NCBI GenBank assembly: GCA_030157785.1
Contig: JAOAUC010000077.1
Span: 1 to 64,000 of the forward strand
Length of the DNA: 64,000 nt
Direction: 5' to 3'
Origin: Zoogloea oleivorans
GTDB taxonomy: Bacteria > Pseudomonadota > Gammaproteobacteria > Burkholderiales > Rhodocyclaceae
A program made the translations under genes and the position numbers. Each line of letters opens with the position of its first letter. Positions within the stretch are counted from its first letter, which is position 1. Below the pieces are notes generated by a model, which worked only from the letters and a program-made list of their open reading frames with translations, did not search any database and had not been told where the DNA came from. Of this stretch, positions 31,464 through 40,450 are shown piece after piece.

Positions 31464-31730
31464 TTACCCCGCCAATTCGAGGAGCGAGGCGTGGAGCTTG
31501 GGGATGAACAGGGCGTCCTGCTCGCTGATCTGGGCCAGGGCGTAGCTCACCAGCCGTGCGCCGGGGCTGCCGGCATCGGGGGCGTTGTCGAGTTCGATGG
31601 CGAACTTGCCAACGGTGCTTGCCACCAGCCGCGTGATGCGCGGGTTCTCGCCGAAGACCCGTGCAGTGCCGATGGCATTGCTGATCAGGTCTGCGGTGGC
31701 TTCGTAGGGGTCGGTTTTCTTCTTTGCCAT
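31464..31730 (-). CDS. Small protein of unknown function paired with a NafY-like gene
   Basis: 88 residues, mostly helical by eye, starting MAKKKTDPYEATADLISNAI. No family recognised and no cysteine motifs. It starts 5 bases after the stop of the NafY-like gene and has CGGAG 8 bases before the ATG, so it is almost certainly co-expressed with it. A role in cofactor handling is suggested by context only. Confidence 0.7.
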   Translation of the reverse strand: MAKKKTDPYEATADLISNAIGTARVFGENPRITRLVASTVGKFAIELDNAPDAGSPGARLVSYALAQISEQDALFIPKLHASLLELAG

Positions 31731-31735
31731 GGTCT

Positions 31736-32482
31736 TTACTCCGTGACGGCGTCGTCCGCCACCCGATTGGCGCCGTAGTTCCTGAGGCGATCCTCGGCAG
31801 CGACACCGAGGGTTTTCAGCAGCCACGGCGGGGGCGAGTGGATCATGGCGTGCTGGAATCTGGCGACCATCTCGTCTGCCGTGCCGCCCTCCGGCACCTT
31901 GATCGGGTAGATGTCGGCGCGGATGATCTTGGCGGCTGCCGGGCCACCCACCGACACCACGTAAACCACGTCGCAGTCGCCGATGAGGCGGGCGCGGAAC
32001 TGGTTCTTGTCGGGGGCGAAGTCGGCTTCGGCAGTGTTGCGGATGCCGATCAGGCGGTTCTCGGCGGGTGAAACCTGATAGACCAGGAAGCGCAGGCAGG
32101 AGCCGAAGTGGCCGTTCAGGTTGAGGCCGAAGTCGGAGGCGATGGCGACGCGCACCGAACCGGGCATTTCCCCGTCGGTATAGGACTCGGGCGTGGGCAG
32201 GTCCTCGCCGTCGTCGGTGTCGCCCCACAGGATGCGTACGGCGAGTTTCATGGCTTCCAGGCCGATGCCGATGTCCTCGCCATCCTCCTCGCCGTCCAGA
32301 CTGCCGAAGCCGGTCTTGAGGTGGGTGACGGTGACGTTGCGCAGGCTGTCCGTGTCGATGCTCTCGCCGAGACATTCCTGCAGAACTTCAAGAAGCCGGG
32401 ACAGGCCGATGTGGGGCAGGGCCCGGGCGGCCAGGGCCACGCGAAGGGCGGCTTCCCGGGTGATCAGTTCAGGTTTTTCCAT
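31736..32482 (-). CDS. NafY-like FeMo-cofactor carrier protein
   Basis: 248 residues in two parts. The N-terminal helical domain (about 1-60: REAALRVALAARALPHIGL) resembles the SAM-like NafY domain that binds apo-dinitrogenase. The C-terminal domain (about 115-230: VRVAIASDFGLNLNGHFGSC) is the NifX/NafY cofactor-binding fold. The family carries FeMo-co or its precursors during nitrogenase assembly. No nif structural genes are visible in the window. GGAG lies 6 bases before the ATG. Confidence 0.8.
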   Translation of the reverse strand: MEKPELITREAALRVALAARALPHIGLSRLLEVLQECLGESIDTDSLRNVTVTHLKTGFGSLDGEEDGEDIGIGLEAMKLAVRILWGDTDDGEDLPTPESYTDGEMPGSVRVAIASDFGLNLNGHFGSCLRFLVYQVSPAENRLIGIRNTAEADFAPDKNQFRARLIGDCDVVYVVSVGGPAAAKIIRADIYPIKVPEGGTADEMVARFQHAMIHSPPPWLLKTLGVAAEDRLRNYGANRVADDAVTE

Positions 32483-32760
32483 GGGGGGCTCCGCAGGCTT
32501 GTGTTGTTTTCAGGGAACCCAGCAGATACGGTGCCAGTTTTTTCCGGTACCCCGCGCTATGCTTCAAGTGTCTGGAAGGAAAGGAAAAACAGTGTGGGTA
32601 CGGAAGCTTGGCGGCGGTGGGAGGCATGTCGTGCTTGCAACAAAGCCTTCGTCGGGATGAAGCGGAGGGAGGGTTCTTGTGTCTTTTTGTGACTCCGTTC
32701 CGTGACTGGGCAAGGGGCTGGAAGTAGCATCGTGAGCATTGTTTTTTCCCTCGACTCTCC

Positions 32761-33750
32761 ATGAAGAACATTCTCTGCAGCGCCATCCAGCATTCCCCCT
32801 CTGCTTTGTCGGCGGGGGGCTGCAGCGTGCGGGAGGTGACTGAGCGGGGAGAATGGGCGTCTCTTTATGGGCGGGCTCCCGCCCAGTCCATCGTGCAGGC
32901 GTGGGCCTACGGGGAAGCCAAGGTGGCCGCCGGAGGTTGGAGCGTCGAGCGCCTGGTTTTCGAGTGCGCGGGGCAGCCGGTGGCGATCTGTCAGGTGCTG
33001 GTGAAGCGGGTGCTGGGCCTGCGGGTGGCGGCGCGGATCAACCGGGGGCCGTTGTTTCTTGCTGCGAATCCAGATGAGGCTGACGTGCGCGCCGTCTATG
33101 CTGCCTTGCGGCGGCGCTGGCGCTTTGGTGTTCGTGGTGTGCTGTTGTTGGCGCCGGGGCTGGTGGACGCCGAGGCGCACCGGGCATGGCTGAAGGTGGC
33201 AGGTTTCCGGGCCCGCGGTGTGTCGGGCTGGTGTTCGGCGGTGCTTGACCTGCGGCTCGACGACGAAACCCTGCGCAAGAACCTGAGCGCCAATTGGCGT
33301 AATCACCTGAAGGTGTCCGAGCGGGGCGGGTTGTGCTTCGATGTTTCCACCGGGCGCAGTGCCGTCGAATGGATGCTGGCCCGCCACACCGAGAACATGC
33401 AGGAGAAGGGCTTCTCGGGCACGCCGGTGTCCTTCCTGCGTGAGTTGCAGCGCCAGGCGCCGGATGATTTCTTTGTCTGCCGGGCGCTCCAGGACGGGCA
33501 GCCGGTGGCCGGCATGATCGCCTTCCGGTTCGGGCGCAGCGCCGAGTATTTCATCGGCTGGTATGGCCCCGAGGCGCGCAAGGCCAAGGCCGGCAACTTC
33601 CTGCTCTGGCACGCAGCGCAGGCCATGCGCTCCCATGGTTGCGAGCGCTTCGACCTGGGCGGCTATTCCTCCTCGGACGGCTATGGCCGTTTCAAGCAGG
33701 ACATGCGCGGTACGGAATATCGTTTGCTGGAGGAGTGGGTGGCTTTCTGA
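32761..33750 (+). CDS. FemAB-like GNAT-fold acyltransferase
   Basis: 329 residues. Tandem GNAT-like folds of the FemAB/BioF2-like group: the motif NWRNHLKVSERGG, then a C-terminal half with GMIAFRFGRSAEYFIGWYGP and GYSSSDGYGRFKQDM. Such proteins transfer aminoacyl or acyl groups, often to cell-wall precursors or lipids; the substrate here is unknown. The Shine-Dalgarno sequence is weak, so the exact start is uncertain. Confidence 0.8.
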   Translation: MKNILCSAIQHSPSALSAGGCSVREVTERGEWASLYGRAPAQSIVQAWAYGEAKVAAGGWSVERLVFECAGQPVAICQVLVKRVLGLRVAARINRGPLFLAANPDEADVRAVYAALRRRWRFGVRGVLLLAPGLVDAEAHRAWLKVAGFRARGVSGWCSAVLDLRLDDETLRKNLSANWRNHLKVSERGGLCFDVSTGRSAVEWMLARHTENMQEKGFSGTPVSFLRELQRQAPDDFFVCRALQDGQPVAGMIAFRFGRSAEYFIGWYGPEARKAKAGNFLLWHAAQAMRSHGCERFDLGGYSSSDGYGRFKQDMRGTEYRLLEEWVAF

Positions 33751-33802
33751 TTTGCTGCCGAATGTCGGTTTTCCGACATGCCGGCCTCTTGTGTCAGCCT
33801 CC

Positions 33803-33827
33803 GAAACCCGCGTTCGTCGCGGGTTTC
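33803..33827 (+). terminator. Terminator after the FemAB-like gene
   Basis: A perfect 10-bp stem (33803-33812 with 33818-33827) with a 5-base loop, followed by TGCTTTT. Confidence 0.85.
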
Positions 33828-33925
33828 TGCTTTTCAGGGGCGTGGATCGAAGCTTGCTAGATATTCCTGCAGGCCCGCCGTGCCTGACGGCCGGGCGTCA
33901 CCAATTCGGATTGCGGGAGACGGAC

Positions 33926-34204
33926 ATGGATGCAAGGGTAAGCAGCGTGATGGACAGGAACGGCCGGGTGATGACGGTGGGCGATCATGTGCGGATCCTC
34001 TCCGTGTCGCCGGACGTGGACATGGACGAGGATGATCTGGACATGATTTTGTTCATGGTCGGGTCGATTTCCGATATCGAGAAGATCGACGCCGAAGGCC
34101 GCGCATGGGTGACCATGTGGTGGAATTGCTCCGAAGCTACGGCAGTCAGCAGCGTCGGCCTGCGCTCCCACGAGATGGAGTGGGTGCCGCCCGAGATGGC
34201 CTGA
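33926..34204 (+). CDS. Small hypothetical protein
   Basis: 92 residues. A short predicted beta-rich protein (RVMTVGDHVRILSVSPDVDM, then an acidic EDDLD stretch and WVTMWWNCSEATAV). The opening segment resembles a KOW/SH3-like beta barrel, but I cannot assign a family. GGGAGA stands before the ATG at 33926. It has its own space between a terminator and the next gene's promoter, so it is a single-gene unit. Confidence 0.65.
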   Translation: MDARVSSVMDRNGRVMTVGDHVRILSVSPDVDMDEDDLDMILFMVGSISDIEKIDAEGRAWVTMWWNCSEATAVSSVGLRSHEMEWVPPEMA

Positions 34205-34235
34205 CGCCGCTGTACTGCAGGGCGGGCAAGTACAT

Positions 34236-34263
34236 TAAAGAGAATATTGGAATATGCCGATAA
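34236..34263 (+). promoter_or_regulatory. Candidate FliA (sigma-28) promoter of the second chemoreceptor
   Basis: TAAA (34236-34239), a 16-base spacer, and a perfect GCCGATAA (34256-34263). The spacer is one base longer than consensus. The predicted transcript start is about 40 bases before the chemoreceptor ATG. Confidence 0.7.
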
Positions 34264-34312
34264 GGCAATATCTCCATGTTCTCCAGGGTGAGCTCGTCTT
34301 GCCCCTTGCGCC

Positions 34313-35923
34313 ATGTTCTCTCGATTGACCATCAAGGTCCGGTTGATTCTGCTGTTGTTGCTCAACGCCGGGTTGTTCACGGCAGCGGTGGGTGGGGTGC
34401 TCCTTCAGATGGAATGGAATCAGGCGCGCCTGGCCCGTTTCATCGATTCGGACCTAGCCCTGGAGCGGAACCTGGGCGATGCCTACGCCCAGGGGCTGCA
34501 GACGGGGCAGGCCTTGCGCAACATCCTCCTTGATCCGGCCAACCCCAAGGGGCATGCCAACTACGAGAAGGCCAGGGAGCACTTCGATGCAGCCATGACG
34601 GCCATCGGCGCGAGCTCTGGGAACAAGCGTCAGCTCGCGGCCGATGCGGCGGCCTGGCGCCCGGTTCGTGAAGATGTGCTGGCGCGGGTCAAGGGCGGCG
34701 ACGTGGACGGCGCCAAGTCCTTGCTGGTGAAGGAGGAGACGCCGCGCTGGCGGAGTCTTCGGGAGAATCTGCTGGTGGCTCGCGAGGAGGCCCGGAAGAG
34801 TGCGCTGCAGACCCGCCAGGCCCTGGATGACGGCTACCGGGATGCCAGGCGGAAAGCTTTTGGTGTCGGTATCGTCCTGTTGCTGGTCAGTCTTCTTGCC
34901 ACGCTTTCGATCATCCGCCGGCTGATGCGGCAGCTGGGTGGTGAGCCGGCCTTTGCAGCGGAAGTGGTCCGGCGTATTGCCCATGGTGACCTTTCCCTGC
35001 CCGTCGAGCTTGCCCGCGGCGACGATGGAAGCAGCCTGCTGGCGGCCATGCAACGCATGCAAAGCGATCTCAGCGCCGAGATTGGTCAGGTCAGGGATAC
35101 CTCAGGCCTGCTGTCCGGCGCGATCGGGGTGGTCAGGGGTAATGCGCAGGCCATTGCCGATGTGTCGAAGGCGCAGAGCGATTCCTCTTCGGTGATGGTT
35201 TCCGCGGTGGCCGACCTGACCCGCAGCATCGGCGATGTGGACGCCAGCTCCGGGCAGGTGGAGCAACTGGCCCGGGCGACGGCGGAGGGCGCGGTGCGGA
35301 CCATCGAACGGATCGGCCAGGTGGAATCGGCCATCGGCGAGATGGCCAGCCGCATGAAGAGTTCGGCGGAGATCATTGCCCACCTGGACGGCGAGGCGGA
35401 GGAAATCTCCCAGATCGTCACGGCGATCAAGGGGATTGCCGAGCAGACCAACCTGCTGGCCCTCAATGCGGCCATCGAGGCGGCGCGGGCTGGCGAGCAG
35501 GGGCGAGGCTTTGCGGTGGTGGCCGATGAGGTGCGCAAGCTGTCGGAGCGCACGGCTCTGTCCACCCAGGAGATTGCCGCCATGATCGCCCGTCTTCAGG
35601 GCTGCAGCCGGGGGGCCGTGAAGAGCGTCGCCGAGGCGGCTGAACTGGCGGCAGGCGGGGTTGGCCGCGTGCATGGGGCGCAGGAGGCGATTGCCGAACT
35701 GGAGTCGCGCATCGCGGAAGTGCGTGCGGCGACGGCTTCCATCAGCGGCGCGATGCACCAACAACTCCGCTCCTGCACCGAGATTTCCCGCCAGATCGAT
35801 GGTGTTACCGGCATGGGCGAGGAGAACTCCCGGGTCAGCGCGGAAACCTTTCGCCAGGTGGAAGGCCTGGCAAAAATGGCCAGCGACCTGGATCAGGCCG
35901 TCGGGCGCTTCCGCCTGCGCTAG
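34313..35923 (+). CDS. Methyl-accepting chemotaxis protein with a four-helix-bundle-type sensor
   Basis: 536 residues. First helix about 10-30, a periplasmic helical domain (about 31-180) of the 4HB type, second helix about 183-202, a HAMP-like linker, then the signalling domain with the tip [20 protein letters not shown] and [18 protein letters not shown]. No CheR-binding pentapeptide is seen at the C-terminus (ends GRFRLR). The ligand is unknown. A strong candidate FliA promoter precedes it. Confidence 0.92.
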   Translation: MFSRLTIKVRLILLLLLNAGLFTAAVGGVLLQMEWNQARLARFIDSDLALERNLGDAYAQGLQTGQALRNILLDPANPKGHANYEKAREHFDAAMTAIGASSGNKRQLAADAAAWRPVREDVLARVKGGDVDGAKSLLVKEETPRWRSLRENLLVAREEARKSALQTRQALDDGYRDARRKAFGVGIVLLLVSLLATLSIIRRLMRQLGGEPAFAAEVVRRIAHGDLSLPVELARGDDGSSLLAAMQRMQSDLSAEIGQVRDTSGLLSGAIGVVRGNAQAIADVSKAQSDSSSVMVSAVADLTRSIGDVDASSGQVEQLARATAEGAVRTIERIGQVESAIGEMASRMKSSAEIIAHLDGEAEEISQIVTAIKGIAEQTNLLALNAAIEAARAGEQGRGFAVVADEVRKLSERTALSTQEIAAMIARLQGCSRGAVKSVAEAAELAAGGVGRVHGAQEAIAELESRIAEVRAATASISGAMHQQLRSCTEISRQIDGVTGMGEENSRVSAETFRQVEGLAKMASDLDQAVGRFRLR

Positions 35924-35936
35924 CCGGGGCCGTTCC

Positions 35937-36434
35937 TCAGAGTTTCTTTTCCATGAACATGGCCTGGCCCATGGCCGGGTCGAGCTGGTAGCCCTGGAAG
36001 CCGAAGTCCAGGTAGGCCTGGCGGGCGCCGCGGTTGCCTTCGAGCACTTCGAGGGTCAGCTTGCAGCAGCCGCGCGCTCGCGCCACCTGTTCGGCGTGGG
36101 CCAGCAGGGCGCTGGCGATGCCGCGGCGGCGGCAGTCTTCATGCACGACGATGTCGTGCACGTTCAGTAGCGGTTTGCCGGCGAAGGTGGAGAACCCCTC
36201 CACGCAGTTGATCAGTCCGGCGGCGCGTTGTTTTCCTTCTTCATTCCCGTAGGCAATGAAACTCAGCACGGTCGGGCGCTGGCGCAGCTCGGCCGGCAAG
36301 CGTGCACGCAAGTCGTCCGGCATCGGCTGGCCGTTGCCGGTGGGGCCGCGCATGTAGTGGTCGAGCAGGGCCAGGAAGTCGGCCGTGAGGGAGGGGTCGT
36401 CGAAATCGACGGACTGGATGGTGATGTCGGTCAT
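35937..36434 (-). CDS. GNAT family N-acetyltransferase
   Basis: 165 residues. A single GNAT domain with the acetyl-CoA-binding motif EDCRRRGIASALLAHAEQVA and a C-terminal GNRGARQAYLDFGFQGYQ. Substrate unknown. Convergent with the chemoreceptor and divergent from the hydrogenase operon. Confidence 0.88.
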   Translation of the reverse strand: MTDITIQSVDFDDPSLTADFLALLDHYMRGPTGNGQPMPDDLRARLPAELRQRPTVLSFIAYGNEEGKQRAAGLINCVEGFSTFAGKPLLNVHDIVVHEDCRRRGIASALLAHAEQVARARGCCKLTLEVLEGNRGARQAYLDFGFQGYQLDPAMGQAMFMEKKL

Positions 36435-36565
36435 CGTGGTGGCGGTTAGTGGATTTCCGTTTGGCCGGTCAGTTGGTTACCAGTCGCCCGGGGGGATTCC
36501 CCTTTTGAGGCGGTGGAAAAAGCCAAGCCCTTGTGCGTGAAGGGTTTTTGCCGGGCTCTCAAACT

Positions 36566-36581
36566 GGGCACAGTTCTTGTT
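36566..36581 (+). promoter_or_regulatory. Candidate sigma-54 promoter of hupSLC
   Basis: GGGCACAGTTCTTGTT fits the -24/-12 consensus TGGCACG-N4-TTGCW at 10 of the 12 fixed positions. GG (36567-36568) and GT (36579-36580, consensus GC) are exactly 10 bases apart. It lies about 97 bases before the hupS ATG. HoxA, the NtrC-type activator encoded at 56.9 kb, activates sigma-54 promoters of hydrogenase operons in Ralstonia and Bradyrhizobium, which supports the call. The -12 GC is imperfect. Confidence 0.5.
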
Positions 36582-36677
36582 AATTCCCTCTTCACCAGTG
36601 CGACGGTGCCGGCCCGCTTGCGTCGCCACAAATCAGAACATACACGGGCCCGATGTTCCAAGAGGGGGTTGGTTTCC

Positions 36678-37766
36678 ATGACTGAAACTTTTTACGAGGT
36701 GCTGCGGCGGCAGGGGATTACACGGCGCAGCTTCATGAAATTCTGCAGCCTGACGGCCACCTCGCTGGGCCTCGGCAGCGCCTTCGTGCCGAAGATCGCC
36801 CACGCGCTGGAAACCAAGCCGCGCACGCCGGTGATCTGGCTGCACGGCCTCGAGTGCACCTGCTGCTCCGAATCCTTCATCCGCTCGGCCCATCCGCTGA
36901 CCAAGGACGTGGTGTTGTCGATGCTGTCCCTCGACTACGACGACACCCTGATGGCGGCGGCTGGCCACCAGGCCGAGGCGATCATCGAAGAGGTCAAGAA
37001 GAAGTACAAGGGCAACTACATCGTGGCGGTGGAAGGCAACCCGCCGCTCAACGAGGACGGCATGTACTGCATCCACGGCGGCCGGCCCTTCGTCGAAGTG
37101 CTGAAGGAAACCTGCGCTGACGCCAAGGCCATCATCAGCTGGGGCGCCTGCGCCTCCTACGGCTGCGTGCAGGCCGCCAAGCCGAACCCGACCCGCGCCA
37201 CCCCGGTGCACAAGGTGATCACCGACAAGCCCATCGTCCGCGTGCCCGGTTGTCCGCCGATCGCCGAGGTGATGACCGGCGTGGTCACCTACATGCTGAC
37301 CTTCGACCGCATCCCCGAGCTTGACCGCCAGGGTCGCCCGAAGATGTTCTACGGCCAGCGCATTCACGACAAGTGCTACCGCCGGCCCCATTTCGACGCC
37401 GGCCAGTTCGTCGAGAACTGGGACGACGACGCGGCGCGCAAGGGTTATTGCCTCTACAAGATGGGTTGCAAGGGCCCGACCACCTACAACGCCTGCTCTT
37501 CCATGCGCTGGAACGGCGGCGTGAGCTGGCCGGTGCAGTCCGGCCACGGCTGCATCGGTTGCTCGGAAGAAGGTTTCTGGGACAAGGGCAGCTTCTACGA
37601 CCGCGTCACCGACATCAAGCAGTTCGGCGTCGAGAGCAATGCCGACAAGGTGGGCGGCACGGCGGCCGGCGTGGTGGGCGCGGCCGTTGCGGCCCACGCG
37701 GCGGTGACGGCGCTGGCGCGGGCCCGTGCCAGGCCGGGTGAAGATCAGAATTCGGGAGAAAAATAA
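36678..37766 (+). CDS. hupS: Uptake [NiFe]-hydrogenase small subunit, oxygen-tolerant type
   Basis: 362 residues. Holds three Fe-S clusters that carry electrons from the Ni-Fe site to the cytochrome b. A Tat signal (ITRRSFMKF) exports the folded dimer. The proximal cluster region has CTCC (Cys60, Cys62, Cys63) and [16 protein letters not shown] (Cys158, Cys163). The extra cysteines 62 and 163 match the two that make the [4Fe-3S] cluster of oxygen-tolerant group 1d enzymes (HoxK, Hyd-1). A C-terminal alanine-rich helix (about 320-345) anchors it in the membrane. The ATG at 36678 overlaps nothing; hupL starts in its stop codon. Confidence 0.97.
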   Translation: MTETFYEVLRRQGITRRSFMKFCSLTATSLGLGSAFVPKIAHALETKPRTPVIWLHGLECTCCSESFIRSAHPLTKDVVLSMLSLDYDDTLMAAAGHQAEAIIEEVKKKYKGNYIVAVEGNPPLNEDGMYCIHGGRPFVEVLKETCADAKAIISWGACASYGCVQAAKPNPTRATPVHKVITDKPIVRVPGCPPIAEVMTGVVTYMLTFDRIPELDRQGRPKMFYGQRIHDKCYRRPHFDAGQFVENWDDDAARKGYCLYKMGCKGPTTYNACSSMRWNGGVSWPVQSGHGCIGCSEEGFWDKGSFYDRVTDIKQFGVESNADKVGGTAAGVVGAAVAAHAAVTALARARARPGEDQNSGEK

Positions 37767-39556
37767 TGAGTGTGCTTGAAACCCAGGGCTTCAAGCTCGA
37801 CAACTCGGGCAAGCGCGTGGTGGTCGATCCGGTGTGTCGCATCGAAGGTCATTTGCGCGTCGAGGTGAATATCGACAGCAACAATGTGATCCGCAACGCG
37901 GTATCCACCGGCACCATGTGGCGCGGGCTGGAGGTGATCCTCAAGGGCCGTGACCCGCGTGACGCATGGGCCTTTACCGAACGGATCTGCGGCGTATGCA
38001 CCGGCACCCATGCGCTGACCTCGGTGCGTGCGGTGGAGGATGCGCTCGGCATCCAGATTCCCGACAACGCCAACATCATCCGCAACCTGATGCAGCTGGC
38101 GCTGCAGATCCACGACCATCTGGTGCACTTCTACCACCTGCACGCACTCGACTGGGTGGATGTGGTGTCGGCGCTGAAGGCCGACCCGAAGCGTACCTCG
38201 GAGCTCGCCCAGAGCATTTCGGCCTGGCCGCTGTCGTCGCCGGGCTACTTCCGCGACGTGCAGAACCGCCTCAGGAAGTTCGTCGAATCCGGCCAGCTCG
38301 GCCCCTTCATGAACGGTTACTGGGGCAACCCGGCCTACAAGCTGCCGCCCGAAGCCAACCTGATGGCGGTTACCCATTACCTGGAAGCCCTCGACTTCCA
38401 GAAGGAGATCGTCAAGATCCACACCATCTTCGGCGGCAAGAACCCGCACCCGAACTGGCTGGTGGGCGGCGTGCCCTGCGCCATCAACATGGAAGGCGCC
38501 GGCGCGGTGGGGGCGATCAACATGGAGCGGCTGAATCTGGTCAGCTCCATCATCGACCGCTGCATCGAGTTCATCGACATGGTCTATGTGCCCGACCTGC
38601 AGGCGATTGCCAGCTTCTACAAGAGCTGGACCTACGGCGGCGGGCTGTCGAGCCAGTGCGTGATGTCCTACGGTGACATCCCCGACAAGGCCAACGACTA
38701 CTCGGCCAGCAACCTGCTGCTGCCCCGCGGCGCCATCATCGGCGGCGATCTGAGCAAGATCCACGAAGTGGACCTGCGCGACCCGGAGCAGGTGCAGGAG
38801 CACGTGGCCCACAGCTGGTACAAGTACCCCGACGAATCCAAGGGCCTGCACCCGTGGGATGGCGTCACCGAGCCCAACTTCGAGCTGGGCAAGGACACCA
38901 AGGGCACCAAGACGCGCATCGAGAATATCGACGAAGGCGGCAAGTATTCGTGGATCAAGGCCCCGCGCTGGCGCGGCCACGCCATGGAAGTCGGCCCGCT
39001 GGCTCGCTACATCATCGGCTACGCGCAGAACAATGCCGAGTTCAAGGAGCCGGTGGACAAGCTTCTGCATGACCTGGGCCTGCCGCTTACCGCGATCTTC
39101 TCGACCCTCGGCCGCACCGCCGCGCGGGGCCTGGAGGCATCCTGGGCGGCCCACAAGTCGCGCTACTTCTTCGACAAGCTGATGGCCAACCTCAAGGCCG
39201 GCGACCTGAACACCGCCAACATCGAGAAATGGGACCCGAGCACCTGGCCGAAGGAGGCCAAGGGCGTCGGCTTCACCGAGGCGCCGCGCGGGGCGCTGGG
39301 CCACTGGATCCGCATCAAGGACACCCGCATCGACAACTACCAGGCGGTGGTGCCCACCACCTGGAACGGTGGCCCGCGCGACTCAAAGGGCCAGATCGGG
39401 GCCTTCGAGGCTTCGCTGATGGATACCCCGGTGGCGAAAGCCGACGAACCGCTGGAAATCCTGCGGACCCTGCATTCCTTCGACCCGTGCATGGCGTGCT
39501 CCACCCACGTCATGTCGCCGGACGGGCAGGAAATGGCGTCGATCAAGGTTCGTTAG
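37766..39556 (+). CDS. hupL: Uptake [NiFe]-hydrogenase large subunit
   Basis: 596 residues with the Ni-Fe(CN)2CO active site that splits H2. Ligands are in the L1 motif [12 protein letters not shown] (Cys75, Cys78) and the L2 motif DPCMACSTH near the C-terminus. Fifteen residues after the L2 His ([15 protein letters not shown]) are removed by HupD once nickel is in place. It starts in the hupS stop (TAATG overlap). Confidence 0.98.
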   Translation: MSVLETQGFKLDNSGKRVVVDPVCRIEGHLRVEVNIDSNNVIRNAVSTGTMWRGLEVILKGRDPRDAWAFTERICGVCTGTHALTSVRAVEDALGIQIPDNANIIRNLMQLALQIHDHLVHFYHLHALDWVDVVSALKADPKRTSELAQSISAWPLSSPGYFRDVQNRLRKFVESGQLGPFMNGYWGNPAYKLPPEANLMAVTHYLEALDFQKEIVKIHTIFGGKNPHPNWLVGGVPCAINMEGAGAVGAINMERLNLVSSIIDRCIEFIDMVYVPDLQAIASFYKSWTYGGGLSSQCVMSYGDIPDKANDYSASNLLLPRGAIIGGDLSKIHEVDLRDPEQVQEHVAHSWYKYPDESKGLHPWDGVTEPNFELGKDTKGTKTRIENIDEGGKYSWIKAPRWRGHAMEVGPLARYIIGYAQNNAEFKEPVDKLLHDLGLPLTAIFSTLGRTAARGLEASWAAHKSRYFFDKLMANLKAGDLNTANIEKWDPSTWPKEAKGVGFTEAPRGALGHWIRIKDTRIDNYQAVVPTTWNGGPRDSKGQIGAFEASLMDTPVAKADEPLEILRTLHSFDPCMACSTHVMSPDGQEMASIKVR

Positions 39557-39582
39557 GGAGAAAATGATGACCCCCACGCTCA

Positions 39583-39640
39583 CGCTGTTCGCTGCCCCCC
39601 AAGGGGGCGCCGCCTCCCTCGGGGCGGCCCTTCGGGAGGC
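39583..39640 (+). repeat. GC-rich hairpin element between hupL and hupC
   Basis: This gap holds CCCCC-AA-GGGGG (39596-39607) and a second inverted repeat GCCTCCC (39612-39618) with GGGAGGC (39634-39640). The right arm contains the hupC ribosome-binding site, so the hairpin could mask it. From memory, similar C-run/G-run elements recur between genes in many betaproteobacterial genomes; I cannot confirm copies elsewhere from this window. Confidence 0.5.
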
Positions 39641-39646
39641 TTGATC

Positions 39647-40351
39647 ATGCTTTCACAACAAGACATGCTGGAGGCCGAAAGGCACGGCCGGCAAGTACGT
39701 TCGATCTATGTGTATGAAGCCCCGGTGCGCCTGTGGCACTGGATCAACGCGCTGGCGGTGGTGGTGCTGGCGGTCAGCGGCTATTTCATCGGCAAGCCGC
39801 TGCCGACCATGCCGGGTGAGGCCTCCGACAACTTCCTGATGGGCTACATCCGCTTTGCCCACTTCGCGGCGGCCTACATCTTTGCGGTGGGGCTGCTCGG
39901 GCGGGTTTACTGGGCTTTTGTCGGCAACCACCATGCCCGGCAGATCTTCAGGTTGCCGATCACCAATGCGCACTGGTGGAGTGAGGTGTTCTTCGAGCTG
40001 CGCTGGTATCTGTTCCTCGAGAAGCAGCCGAAGAAGTACGTCGGCCACAACCCGATGGCCCAGTTGATGATGTTTTTCTTCTTTACTATCCTGGCCGTCG
40101 GCATGTTGTGCACGGGCTTCGCGCTTTACAGCGAAGGCCTTGGGCTGGGCTCGTGGGCAGATACGCTGTTTGGCTGGGTGCTTCCGCTGTTGGGCGGTTC
40201 AATGCAGGTGCACAGCCTGCACCGGCTGGGCATGTGGATCATGATGAGCTTTGTCGTGGTGCACGTGTATGCCGCCATCCGCGAAGACATCATGAGTCGT
40301 CAGAGCCTCATCTCGACGATGATCTCGGGCTGGCGGATGTTCAAGGATTGA
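39647..40351 (+). CDS. hupC: Hydrogenase b-type cytochrome subunit
   Basis: 234 residues, four membrane helices. Takes electrons from HupS and passes them to quinone. Haem ligands are in the conserved YEAPVRLWHWINALAV, FAHFAAAYIFAVG and HSLHRLGMWIMMSFVVVHVY. The ATG at 39647 is 7 bases after GGGAGG. An intrinsic terminator ends the hupSLC unit. Confidence 0.96.
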   Translation: MLSQQDMLEAERHGRQVRSIYVYEAPVRLWHWINALAVVVLAVSGYFIGKPLPTMPGEASDNFLMGYIRFAHFAAAYIFAVGLLGRVYWAFVGNHHARQIFRLPITNAHWWSEVFFELRWYLFLEKQPKKYVGHNPMAQLMMFFFFTILAVGMLCTGFALYSEGLGLGSWADTLFGWVLPLLGGSMQVHSLHRLGMWIMMSFVVVHVYAAIREDIMSRQSLISTMISGWRMFKD

Positions 40352-40401
40352 GGGGCGCGGCGACCGCGTCTCCACGGTAGCGGAAAAGACCTTCCTCCCC
40401 G

Positions 40402-40439
40402 GGCCGGACTGCTCCTGGAACAGGGCACTCCGGCCTTTA
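40402..40439. terminator. Terminator between hupC and the convergent repeat-protein gene
   Basis: A long imperfect stem (outer arms 40402-40408 and 40429-40435, with inner CCTG-GAA-CAGG) is followed by TTTAT. It separates the hydrogenase structural genes from the opposite-strand gene. Confidence 0.75.
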
Positions 40440-40450
40440 TACGTCTGCGC

